Shown piece after piece: positions 36,439 to 48,600 of a stretch of 64,000 bases of DNA. Below the pieces are notes generated by a model, which did not search any database, was not told the origin of the DNA, and was given only the letters and a program-made list of their open reading frames with translations. Position numbers and translations under genes: made by a program. Numbering within the stretch: the first letter of the stretch is position 1; every line of letters starts with the position of its first letter. The stretch is taken from NCBI GenBank assembly GCA_964030785.1, contig OZ034979.1:6071423-6135422 (forward strand). Reading direction: 5' to 3'. This DNA is from Siderastrea siderea. Taxonomy: Eukaryota > Cnidaria > Anthozoa > Scleractinia > Rhizangiidae.

Positions 36439-39400
36439 CTGAAACAGAAAAAAATTCCATCAGATGGTGACTAAAGAAGTGGAGAAGGGGAGCTCTTGTG
36501 TTGTGTCGTGTAGATATGACGCATGTGCGCATGCGCGTTACGTTTCTACGCAGCAGCGACACAGCGGCAAAATGAGTGCGCGTGCGATAACTCGTTCCCG
36601 CCATTTTCGCGGGCGGGCGCAAGCAGAGAGACTGGATTCAAGAGAAACCATTCGGGGGAAAATGGTGGCAATTCAAAAATTCCTGTCATATGTTTTCATT
36701 TCGCGGAGATAAGGCCGTCACGAAACAGATAAGGTTTTCACCTTGAAGACAGTTCCTTGAAAGACTCTTCTTCCACATACCTCTTTTAGCAAACTAATTG
36801 TCTTCGCCACCATAGTAAATTTTTCGCTCGAAGTCAACAGGCTCGTAAGTGAAACATGAATTGTGTCAGATAAGCTTATACTTTTGTCGTAGCAGCGCTA
36901 GCTTTTTCCTTTTCTAAAGGTAAATTACCTAGCTGTTGTTTGAGGACTAAAACTTGGGATAAGTCCGTTTGCAAGGAAAAGATGATTGAAAAAGCTGATA
37001 GTCAAAATTAACATGATTAAATCCACAAAACAACATGCGGACCGCTGAAATTCAGGCTATAAAGCGAACACAACATGCGGACCGCTGAGGAAACGACACT
37101 TTTGCTTGCTTTATTCATCACGAAGTATAAAATTGATTCTTACTTATACGTCTTTCCAAGGTACTTAATTAACTTCGATTGGCGTGATAGATGCAGGAAT
37201 AAAATTGTGAAACCTTAAGGCAAAGTCTTATTTTTTCCTAGGTTCAGGTTCCATGCAAGACAAGGTGTCCTCAGTCACAACTCAAACAATCAATCAGCTT
37301 TTCACAGACAGAGAACAAAGAGATGAAAGTTTGTTATTTTAAGAAGCTTTTTTATAAAGCAATAAAAGCGAGAACTACTCTAGAATCACCGAACAGAAAA
37401 GGTTCCTATAATTGGCGAAGTTGAAATAATTAAATAAATGTGTAAAATATAATCTTCGATCACGGCGTTCTGGCTACAGACCGCGCGCAGCACTGAAAGA
37501 GTTTTCCACAAATCTATTAATTTAAATTTAAATAATTTTGGAAAAAAATCCGTTGCAAAAAGAAACTATAATCACTCATGATTCTAAGAGCTAAAGCATG
37601 CTGAAGGTTTATTTCATACAAGCCGAAAATAAGGCGATTAAAAAATTATGATCCAGCTGTTTATAACTGATGCGTGACAATCTTTCTTTCTTGGCAAGCG
37701 CTTGCTGAAGTAACCTCAACTTGAATTTGCCACAGGGAAAAGTCTTGAAGGAATTGGCTGTTTTCGCAGCGCTCGTGATCGTGAACAAGTTTTTTTCAAT
37801 AGGAAGAAGAGCAACTGTTGTTATTTTTCCGAATTTGATTTCAGTGCGGTCCATTGGAAGGAGAGCAGCCCGAGTGAACTCTTCTGATACGTTAAAGGAA
37901 TAATCTCTGGAGACACAATAAAGTTTTAGTCTCGGTCTTCTCTCTCTTCATGTACTATTATCAACGCGCTGCATCCAACACAAGCCACACAATAAGCTTA
38001 ATCAAACACTCGCGGCTCCGAACTAATCATGAACTAAACTTTTGTTGCAAGCACCAAACCCTTAATGCAAAGTACAACAAGTTTCAAACCCTTTCAACAA
38101 AACCAATCTCACCTCGCTGACTCATGACCGGAAACAAGAAAATGACCGGAAGCCCGCCAAAAAGCCGAGCATGCGCACTCATTTTGCCGCTGTGTCCGCA
38201 GCAGCTGACTTTAACGCACATTGGCGTGCTCTACTCGCTCGAATATACATGAGCAGAAGGGGGGGACTAACTTTACAGATTCTCTTTCCACCTACACCAC
38301 AGGACTGGATTTTTTTTCTTAAGCGAGGAAGGTAGAAGAAACGATCAACCACGCAAAAGCCTTCGGCGTGATATCAACTGTTTTGGTTCCCGTCTCTCAA
38401 TTATTAACTTCAGATCTTTTTCCCAATTTCTCTACCCGTCCACTCCTTTCTACTGCTTTATGACAGATTTGCTGGGCCTCGCACTCCACTTCTTTGGCAT
38501 TTTTGAATTCACGTCAAAACTCAAAGAGTTAATAAAGAAATAAGGCTGCAACTAAAGAAAAACCCAGCTTTCAGCTGTATTTTCCCCTTAAAACATGCAA
38601 AGGATTCGACGATGAAGAAAGAAATAGATGTTGACAACTCTTTGCTTACCCTAGAGGGTGGTCCTTGCTGTCGATTAGGCTGTTGATACCGTTGATCACG
38701 TGACGAGTGTTGATAGTTACCGCGAGAGTACTGGGATTGACTTGACCCATGTCCCCGAGAGGAGGGCGACGTCTGCGACCAGGCAGTTGGACGGTTGCTT
38801 TGGTAACCTCCTGAATTGTGTTGAGGTCGGTTTCCTTGGTAACCGCCTGAGTTGTATTGTGGAGCGCGATTTCTGTCGTTATTCTGTCGCCTCGGATCAT
38901 TATAGTCACGTGACGATAGAGGAGTGCCCGGATTGGATCTTGGATGAGCAGGGTAACCATGCCTGGGATAACTCTGCGGGGGACCTGAATATGACCGAAA
39001 GGGCGGAGTGAAGCTGGCTGGAGTGTGGGGACGAAAAAGATCGCCTCTTTGAAAACTGAAAGAAATAGACAGCGGTGAATACATTGAATTCAACACTGAA
39101 CTTTATACCATTTGTGTTCAAACAACTGATTCTGCGGACGAAATCGTTAAGATTGATCGTTGAAATAAAAGCTACCCAGCAGTACTGTCCTGTGGTGCTG
39201 TTAAACATGCTGTGCAACGTGGGTCTGTCATTTGATTCTGTGTATGAAATCGTTGAAATAAAACCTGTTGGGCAGTACTGTCCTGTCGTGTTGTTTGTTA
39301 GGCCAAACAAAGTTTTTTTCCGTCGATGACGATCAATCCGCAAGAGTGACCACTCAAATGAAAGCTACTGAGCAGTACTTTCCTGTGGTGCTGTTAAACA

Positions 39401-42400
39401 TGCTGTGCAACGTGGGTCTGTCATTTGATTCCGTGTATGAAATCGTTGAAATAAAACTTGTTGGGCAGTCCTGTCATGTCGTGTTGTTTGTCAGGCCAAA
39501 CAAAGTTTTTTTAAACCCGTCGATGACGATCAATCCTCAAGAGTGACCACTCAAATGAAAGCTACTGAGCAGTACTTTCCTGTGGTGCTGTATATTGTGC
39601 TATAGAAGGTGATTCTGACTTTTGATTCTGTGGATGAAATCCTAAAGTGTGACCATTCAAATGAAAGCTACTGAGCAGTACTTTCCTGTGGTGCTGTATA
39701 TTGTGCTATAGAAGGTGATTCTGACTTTTGATTCTGTGGATGAAATCCTAAAGTGTGACCATTCAAATGAAAGCTACTGAGTAGTGCCTTCCTGTGGTGC
39801 TGTTTATTACGAGGTTCAAGGTGATTCTAATTTATGGGTCTGAAATCCTCAAGTGTGACTACTAAAACAAGAGCTACTGAGCAGTATTTTGCTGAGGTGC
39901 TATTTGAGGTTAAAAGAAATGGCATTTCTCAACTCTTGGTAAGTAAAGTGATTTAAGGGATTTTCCCTCCCCCCCCCCCCCCCCCAAAAAAAAACCAACA
40001 ACAACAACAACAACACAAGTGTCAACACCGAATGTTCACAAGATAACTTACTTAAGCATCCTTCGCCCTGCATCGCCCAGTTGAGCAAAAGAGGTTCTGT
40101 TTGCGTTCATTCCAATAACAGGTCTGTATGACGTTCTCCCATCATACCCCTCTGGCTTAAGAACACGAGCAGGAGGACTGAGAAGACAAAACAAAACAAA
40201 AGGCCGCTTCACTTATATAGACAAGTAACAAAAAAATATTTCCAAAAATAAACCCGGCCCTTTCTGGCTTGCTGGTATATCAGAGGATCAGATACTCGTG
40301 GCTGAAAGATTGTCCTGAAAACTCCACAGTTGCCCTCATAGATTGCTCCACAGTCACGTGTTCACTTTTCGAACAATCTTTCAGACTTGGGCATTATCCT
40401 CCTGTGTTTCATCCAGTGAGACCACACGCAAATTAACTTCTATTCTAATTCGCTGCCCCGCTCAACATTTATGCGTTATAAGGACAAATAGCTTTGTCGT
40501 AAGGAACTAATCAGATCGCACTATTGTTCGCATCTAGGCAATGTATTTAAATAATGTGACTTACTCGACTCTCGGTAAAACCTCTGCTTTATAAATATGT
40601 CCCTCTTCATAAACAGGATCGGTGAACAACACACTGTAATAACGAGCAAAGAAGAATAATACGAGAAATTGAAAACACAAGGTGATTCAAGTGGAATAGC
40701 CAGCTATAAATGATGTTTTTACTAATGATGATGATGATGATGATGAGGAGGAGGAGGAGGATGACGATGATGACGATGAGGAGGATGACGATGATGATGA
40801 TGATGATGATGATAAAAAAGCCGGAATATTTTACTTGCAAGGCCGCCTCCTTGAGGTGTACCAAACAGTCAAACTTCATTCTAGAAAAGTAACTATGTCG
40901 GCTTTTAAAAATCTTGCTTGTGCGCAGTTGCCCATAACAGTCAGTTTTACTCCGTTGATGTGTTTATTTTTAGTAAAAACTGAATTCCGATCACCGAAAG
41001 AATCGCGAGGGGATATTCTCAGGTACCCTACTGCTTTGGTTGGCAGATGATTGGACAGGTGCCAACTTCTGACCAACGACGCACAAAGAAAACATTCCAT
41101 GATGGGTCACAAAAGTTATGAAACAGTGAATTACTATAAACTTTTGATAAACAGAAATGAATAAATTTTTGATCGTGAAATTACATGATTATACCAAAAG
41201 CGTTCTTTCGTTACCTTATAGTTCTGTTGTCCTTTAAGTCGTAAAGTTGAGGAATGGGGGATGGAACGGTTCTGAAAAAAAAGTGTTTCTATTAAACGTG
41301 ACAATTATACGAAATTAAAGGATTACTGTATTTACCTGCAGATATACTGTAGCATATCTGTAGAGACAACTTATTTTAGCCATTTAGAGATTAATTTCCA
41401 TGTAACCGCAACTGGTAATACCAGCCATCGTAAAACCTTTCCTCTTTAAGGCCTGTTTATACAGAGCACGACCACGAACGCGAACGCGACCACGAACGCG
41501 AACGCGGCGTTCATATTGAATTGCGTATAAACAATTTGTATGAATCCGTTTACGCCAAAGGCGACCACGAACGCGGCTGGAAATTGGTTTGTGCGGAAAG
41601 TCGCAGAGATTGCCTAAAATGTAAATGTAAATTGATAATTATAGTGGTCAGCGCGCTTTAGCTTTCCTCGGTACTGCCTTACGACGGACCAGCTAGTATG
41701 CAGGCTTGCCACTCAAAAAATTGAAACAAATATTGCAAATGAAACATAACATGGTTAAGAATCCCAGCTGGCGGGAGGAAAACCAGTTGGGTATTTACAA
41801 GCGCAGCCGAAGGATTTAATAACTCGGGACTGCCGTGAAACACATCCATGAAGTGCTCCGAGTGGGATTCAAACCCGGGACCTTCGGACTCATAGTCCCA
41901 CACCCTAACCACTCGGCCAAGCTGCCTCCCGCTTCAGAACGAATTTTTATGACCCTTGGATTGTTAATCAGATTAGTATTGGATCAATATTTAATTAGTA
42001 CTGGCTTAATATTGGGATTGGTATGGGATAAGTATTGGGTGAGAAGTGGATTTGTATTGTTGACTCTTACTTGTGAGGTAAGATGGGGACATCATCTGGT
42101 TCCACCTTGCCTGACATACCCCCACTGAGGTCTGTTACTATATCCACAGCCTGCAAAGTAACACAACAAACCAAATCACTTCATTGTTTTTTCAGTGTTT
42201 TTCACAAATGTGCTAGCCTGTTCCAAGCTCTCCGATAGTAGGGACGGCATGAAAATTAGAAAGGGAACGCCAAAATAAGACGCGCGAGATCTGGAGAAAG
42301 GGGGGGGGGGGGGGGGCGGGGGCGGAGCAGTGGCGCCTTGTCTCTCCCCAGCCCCTACGCGTTTTTCGCGTTCGTTTTCTCAATTCACGCTTTCCCCACT

Positions 42401-44365
42401 ATCTCGGAGCTTGGAACAGGCTACAAAAATTTATCTGTAGCTACCATGCTCTAACACATGAATTGCCTTTTGACCGCCAAAGGAACGATGTTGAGTGGAT
42501 TTTTAACCCTTTAGGCCCCAATAGTGATCAGCATCAAATTTCCCCTCAGGATATCCATGCATTAAAACGCGTACAGGTCATGAGAATTTAGGAAATGATC
42601 ACCAAAGATTAATTGTCTTGATGTTTAAACAAGTTCTCCTGACTAGTCCTTAACAATATATATGGAGACCAGTAAGGAGAATTTGCTGGGGCTAAAGGGT
42701 TAAAGAAAGAATGAGCCACAATCAGGTTGACCGATTTCATAGAAGGTACAGAGGAAGAACTTGAAAATGTGGGCACGATTTTTTCAACTGGAAACCAATT
42801 CTGTCCTGGCCATTCAAAGGCAAAGACACTTATGATCTCTCGGCATTGTTTAAGCAAAACTCCACAATTATTTTTTGGCTTTCATCGATACAAAAGTGTT
42901 TTTTAGCTTTTGAACTGAAGTGATACCAAACATTGATGATAGTGACCTTTTACAATCCAAGAGGTTCGATAATCCTAACAAGGTAAAGCGAACAAGTAAT
43001 CTGTTCCGTTGGTCGTGATCACGGGACAATGGAGAAAAGCCGGCCTCGTGACCTTCCGCACCCAAGTCATATACTCTAACCACTGAAGTCATACATACTG
43101 CAATGATTCGATTTAGAGCCTGGGGCAATTCTTTTATCCATCTTTTGGTGCTACAATGAGCGCTTGGCACATCTGTTTTTCGTGCTACGACTTCGAGAGC
43201 GTTGAAAAAATTCTTAGATGCCCCCTCCCCTGTTCAATGTTGCACCGCTGCAAAGTTCAACGTTTGTGGAACAAATCAAGCAACATTGATTGGGGGGTAA
43301 GGGGGATGTCTTGTGCAGAGAGAGCAGTTTAGTAGTGTAAGATAATACCCTACAAAATGAAAGTGTCTCAACGCTTTTGTCGCTCATTGTAGGTTCACAG
43401 GTGACTAGTGTTCTCTGGAGAGGATCGGTAACGAGTCACATAGATCAACCGAAAGTTAAACGTTTCTCTTTTTGGCATGTTTTTGCTGCTCACCAAGGGC
43501 TGGAAAACTCTTCTTTTGGAGTCTGGTGGCTTGTCTTGTGGGCGCCTAGTATGGTGTTCAAATGCGTCACGAGAGAGGCATTCAACTTCCGGTTACCGTC
43601 CACAAAAAATTGCTTGAAATATCAGAGACGCCCTTTTTTTACCATTTCGCGGTGGGATCAAGAAGAACAGGAAAAAGACAACTTAAAACAACGGGACACA
43701 ATTTAAGTACATGTGTCAAGCACAAGCAATAAATTGATGCATGTATGATGCACCCTCATGTTGATTTTACCTCCTCGAGTAGTTGTCAAGTTCACGTTTC
43801 TAGCAATAGACAGTTTTCCGTCCAAGACATTTTTAACATAATTTCTAGGCTATAAAAATGCAGGTCACCATGTTCAGTTCGTTTTAGAGAAAAAGAGCAT
43901 TAATTTGTCTGGATAGCTTAGCCTCAGTAGAAAACCTACCAAGTTCTGAACGTCCGCACGCTCTAGCGCGCTTTTGATGCAAGAAGGATGCGCGATGCAA
44001 TTGAATGGAATCACCTTCTGGCGAAGTTAGTTCACTTCATTGATACCTGTACTGGGAAATATTGGCCTATGGATGAAACAGTGCAAGGTCTGTATTGGGG
44101 AAATATTGTCCATCATATTTTACCTCTATGATTCCATCTCCTTCGTACAAACCAACGAAAAAGTCAAATGCTGGATTGCCTTGACGAAGAAAAAGGCGAT
44201 CTTTACCACGACTGTTCCTCTTTTCTGAAACAAGCAAACACAAAAAAAAACTCAGTAGTCTGTCTTGTGTGATCTTAAGTCAGAAAGTAGTCCTCAAATA
44301 CATAGATTTCATTTACACATGGTTCCCACAGCGATCAGCTTTATAAATTCCTTGTCTTTTCCTTG

Positions 44366-44428
<63 letters not shown>

Positions 44429-45633
44429 TAACAATAATAACAATAATAATAAAGCTTCAATTTCCCAGAAAAAAATACACAAGACAATAATATATACTGT
44501 ATAATAGTAACACTGTAAATCATATTTCCTGATCATACTTCACCGACTTATGATAGATAATAGTAACGGCCAACCTCTTGTTACAGCTACCCTTTTCCAC
44601 CCATTTAAAGGGAACCTCCACTGTTACAATCAATTTGTTTTAACAGAATCCTACTCCGTAAAAATTCCGGAGAGAGCGTGGTTGGGATTTTGAAACAGGC
44701 CGGATTTCCCGTGGTGAACTGCAACCTAAGCAGATCCTTCCATTATGCGTAAAACGGAACGACTATAAACAATTGTCATTTTATTTTACTTCCGTTTCTC
44801 TATTGTGCAAGAGTCAATTTGTCATTCGCCTCTTGTTTAGCATTCAAGAACTTTAGTGACGCACGTAGAGATCTGGATCTTGGATCCCACACATTTCTTT
44901 GGTTTGTTGCAGTTTCTTCACCACTTTGATCATTACTATAACCACAACGACGGCAAACAAACAAAAAAACAAAGTGGCCAACTCACTTTCCAAGTCCGAC
45001 AGATCCGGATACACGTTACTAAGAGCAGCCAGGAGTCTCCTCTCATCAACAAAGGGCAGCAAAGCTACACCTGCAAAACAAAGACAATAATTTAGTAACC
45101 GTCTTGCCTTACCCTTAACCTTTGACAACCAAAGCATACATTCTACTAGGAATGCACACTACGAAGTTACAAGCCACAGATGAGCATTTTAGTTTTTACA
45201 TTAGATTAAATAGGAACACGGCTAATTTGAAAACTAATTACATGTTGATATTATTACCGTGTATATATAAAATTAATTAATTCATTCAGATGAAAGGGAG
45301 AGAAAAGAGAGGTGGGAAGGAAGATAAAGATTAACTGGGAAAGACTTGCTAGATGTTGCAGCTGCCATATTGCTCATGTTCACCAACCGATCTTGGATAC
45401 TATTGTTTTGATTATTACCCATACATACAACATAAGGAAATAAGCTAAAATTTAGATCCTTCAAAGATGTCGTTGTTTATATTAGTTAGATGATATGACA
45501 GCTTCCTTTATCTTTTGCCACATGATGTAGCCAGCGATGTTCATGGATTGCGGCTGACGTCCAGAAAAAGGTGATAACGCCAACGAGAAATCAGAAAGAC
45601 AGCTGTCAGTAAGCGTTCTGATTGGCCAAAAGA

Positions 45634-45685
<52 letters not shown>

Positions 45686-48600
45686 GCTTACCTTGCCAGG
45701 CGTATTTCTTCCCATTCAGGTCAATTTCAAAATCCAGAGGATAGAAATCGATAATTGGTGAATCCTGAGAAAAAAATAAAAATAAATAAATAAATAGGAA
45801 TTGGCAGTCGCACATCCACAAGGTCAACTGTGTCCAGATCGAAACGGAATTTAGACATGTCGATACAAAAACATTTATAACAAAAAAATGAGGCCGCAAC
45901 ATGAACAAAGCAAACAAACAAAAGATAAAGAAGGAAAGAGAAAATCAAATGTAACAATAAGTTGCAAAATATTTAACTTACAGGTTTTGCCATGAGCTCT
46001 CTCCACGTTGGAGGAAGAAACTTGCCACTGGCCGCCGGGAAAACTCCCATTAACTGTTCTAAGGGTTTGAACTGAAATAAGAAATGAAATGAAATGAAAT
46101 GATTTTTTAAGTGTGAATTACTTGCGGGATCAGCTGTCATGAATAACTGTACAAAATGACAAAATGCTCCCTAAATTCTCAGTCTTAAGTCTTAGGCTTA
46201 TAAGACTTAGTTAACAGAATAAAAAAAGGGTTCCAAAATGCCTTCACAGACACTACCGAAAGCCTCGTCTTCAGCCCTATGCTTGTAGAATGGTTAGTGT
46301 TCACGACACGTATGCTCTTTACAAAGCACTAATCATCGTGACAGTGAATTGTTTTTATTGTTAATTTAACCCTTTAATCCCTGGTATGAAAATGCATATT
46401 CTCCTTACTGTTCTCCATACTTTCCTCATGGAAGTAGTAAGGAAAATTTGTCTAAATATCAAGATATCTTTGTTATCCTTGGTGATCGCTTCCTTTAAGG
46501 TTGATTTCTACTGTCGCGTAGATTTTACGTGCGTACGGCCCGTACGCACGTAAAATTTACGCGACAGTGGAAATCGACCTTTATCCTCATCAATTGAATT
46601 TTTGAACATGTAGTGATGATGTAAAGAGAAATTTCATTTTCGTCACTGTTAGGACTTAAAGGGTTAAACCTGGTTTTCATAAGCGATGCAAACACAAGCG
46701 CAAGCAGAACGACACTTGTATCAACGTGAAAATAGGCTCGACAAAAACACACGCATCGAAAGCAAGGTCAAAAAAATTTCTTTTCCTTGTGCTTGCACTG
46801 TAAATCTTTGTGAAAACCATATAAGAATGAAACTGTTTGCTCTTATGGTCATACTTGCGTTGCTTTCGTCTTTACAAGAAAGGCCCTTGTGCTATGCTTA
46901 TGCTTTCACTTGTCCTTCAGTCTCCTACGTAGCCGTTCTTAGGGTCGTCACGCGACGTTGGGGAGGAGCATTGCGTGACGTTGCGTGACGACCCTAAGAG
47001 CGGCTGCAAAGGAGGCAACTTGTCCTTGGGTCACTTATGAAAACTAGGCCTTGGTGTAATTTTATGCGTAGTATAGCGGACCGCAATATTTTTTAGGTTT
47101 TCAGACTGATGGGCTACTTTTTATAGGTGGGCATCAAAAAATTATACAAAGGCCTGGTTGTCATTAGTGACCGAAGGAAAATTGAAAGCATTAGCATAGC
47201 ACAAGGGCTCTAGTTGTGAAAAAGAAAGCAACGCAAACGTGAACATGAGGGCTATACATGATATTACGGTGGCACGTAACCTTCGCTCATACAGTAGCCT
47301 TCGCCCTAACCTGCGATCAGGCCGAATTTTAGCATCGCTCTCATGTTCTCTTACGTGGGTCGCTCGCTAAAATAGGGCCTGATACAATCTCTCACAGGAG
47401 TTCGTGTCGGCGGCCAAATTTTGGCCGCGGGAATCTCGCAATCTGATTGGCCCTTTAACAATAGAGCTGTCAACGGAAGTAAATTGTCTACGAGACTTGC
47501 TCACAATTTTCAATCCGACTGCCATGACCGCCACGGCCAAGGAACAAGTCTGCGGAGGTAAAGTAAACGTGTCACTCAAAGATATTCTCGTCGTTCTAGG
47601 AGAATTGTCATCACTTCTTTCTCTCCTGAGAATGGCGTCCGGTTTGACGCAAGCTGTCTCTCACTCGGAGCAGAGAAGTACAGCAACAGTGAAGTATGTA
47701 TCCCGTTTTATCGCATCATGTCTCCAAATTTTCATTTGAAGGCTTTCAGCTAGTATTGAAAATATAAGCAGAGTAGTGGTTGTATCCGCGTTTTACGAAA
47801 CAAAACGAGCAGCAAGTATCTTTCGCTAAGAGTGATCAACAAGTCAACCGATAATTCCGTTAACTTAACGATAAGCTGATGTTTAGTGAGAGCCGCACTC
47901 AGCGAGATGCTATATTTATTTTTACCTAAGTAATAAAGACTTTCAGTTTATTCATTCAGTGTTAATAATGTCGTTTTAATGATCTCTGACATTGATATCA
48001 AAAGATCTGACTAGGTTTATAATAAATGTTCTTCGTTTAAAATTCGCTGCTGTTTAGAGATGAAATTCGCTGGTAATCTCAAATATTTATCACTTCTGGA
48101 ACTAAATTAAATTACAAAACACTCGTTTGTTTATAAACGGTTTTATTGATATCTTTTTTCTAAAGAGTGAAACTGAAGGTATTTCTCTTAATTTCCCAAG
48201 GTATTTTACGCAGAAATCGGTGACAAATGTGTAGAGAATATTTCCGGATACCACCTGAAATGAGAAAGGATTCAAACATGCAGCATATTTTGGTACACGA
48301 CAACCTCGTCGTGTTCTGAATTTTCATTCAGTTTCAGCTCAGACAGAGCAACTATGTACAATACCGGAGCGCGTACCTTCAAGTTGTAAATTTGAACGCT
48401 AGTGCCAAGATTTATCGTAGCCTGTGATTTTCTTATTTTTGCCGACATTTGAGGACTTTTTGCGAATGCCATTACATACACATATGGGAAATTTGCATAC
48501 CGAGGAGCGTGCAAGCAAAACAAATTTTGATTGGCCGTTTGTTGAATGTCAATCAATCAAAAAAGTGGGCGGCAGACGTTCCGTAGAAGAATTGTATCAG

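Noticed and set aside
41840..41935. tRNA gene on the minus strand
   Set aside because: A and B boxes are present but the acceptor stem does not close and a non-tRNA body follows; it is a SINE head.
43377..43706. 109-codon open frame antisense to XRN2
   Set aside because: Intronic in XRN2, no recognisable motif, non-ATG start; chance is the simplest explanation.
44265..44536. Poly-Asn, poly-Leu and poly-Tyr frames
   Set aside because: All are translations of the (AAT)n microsatellite.
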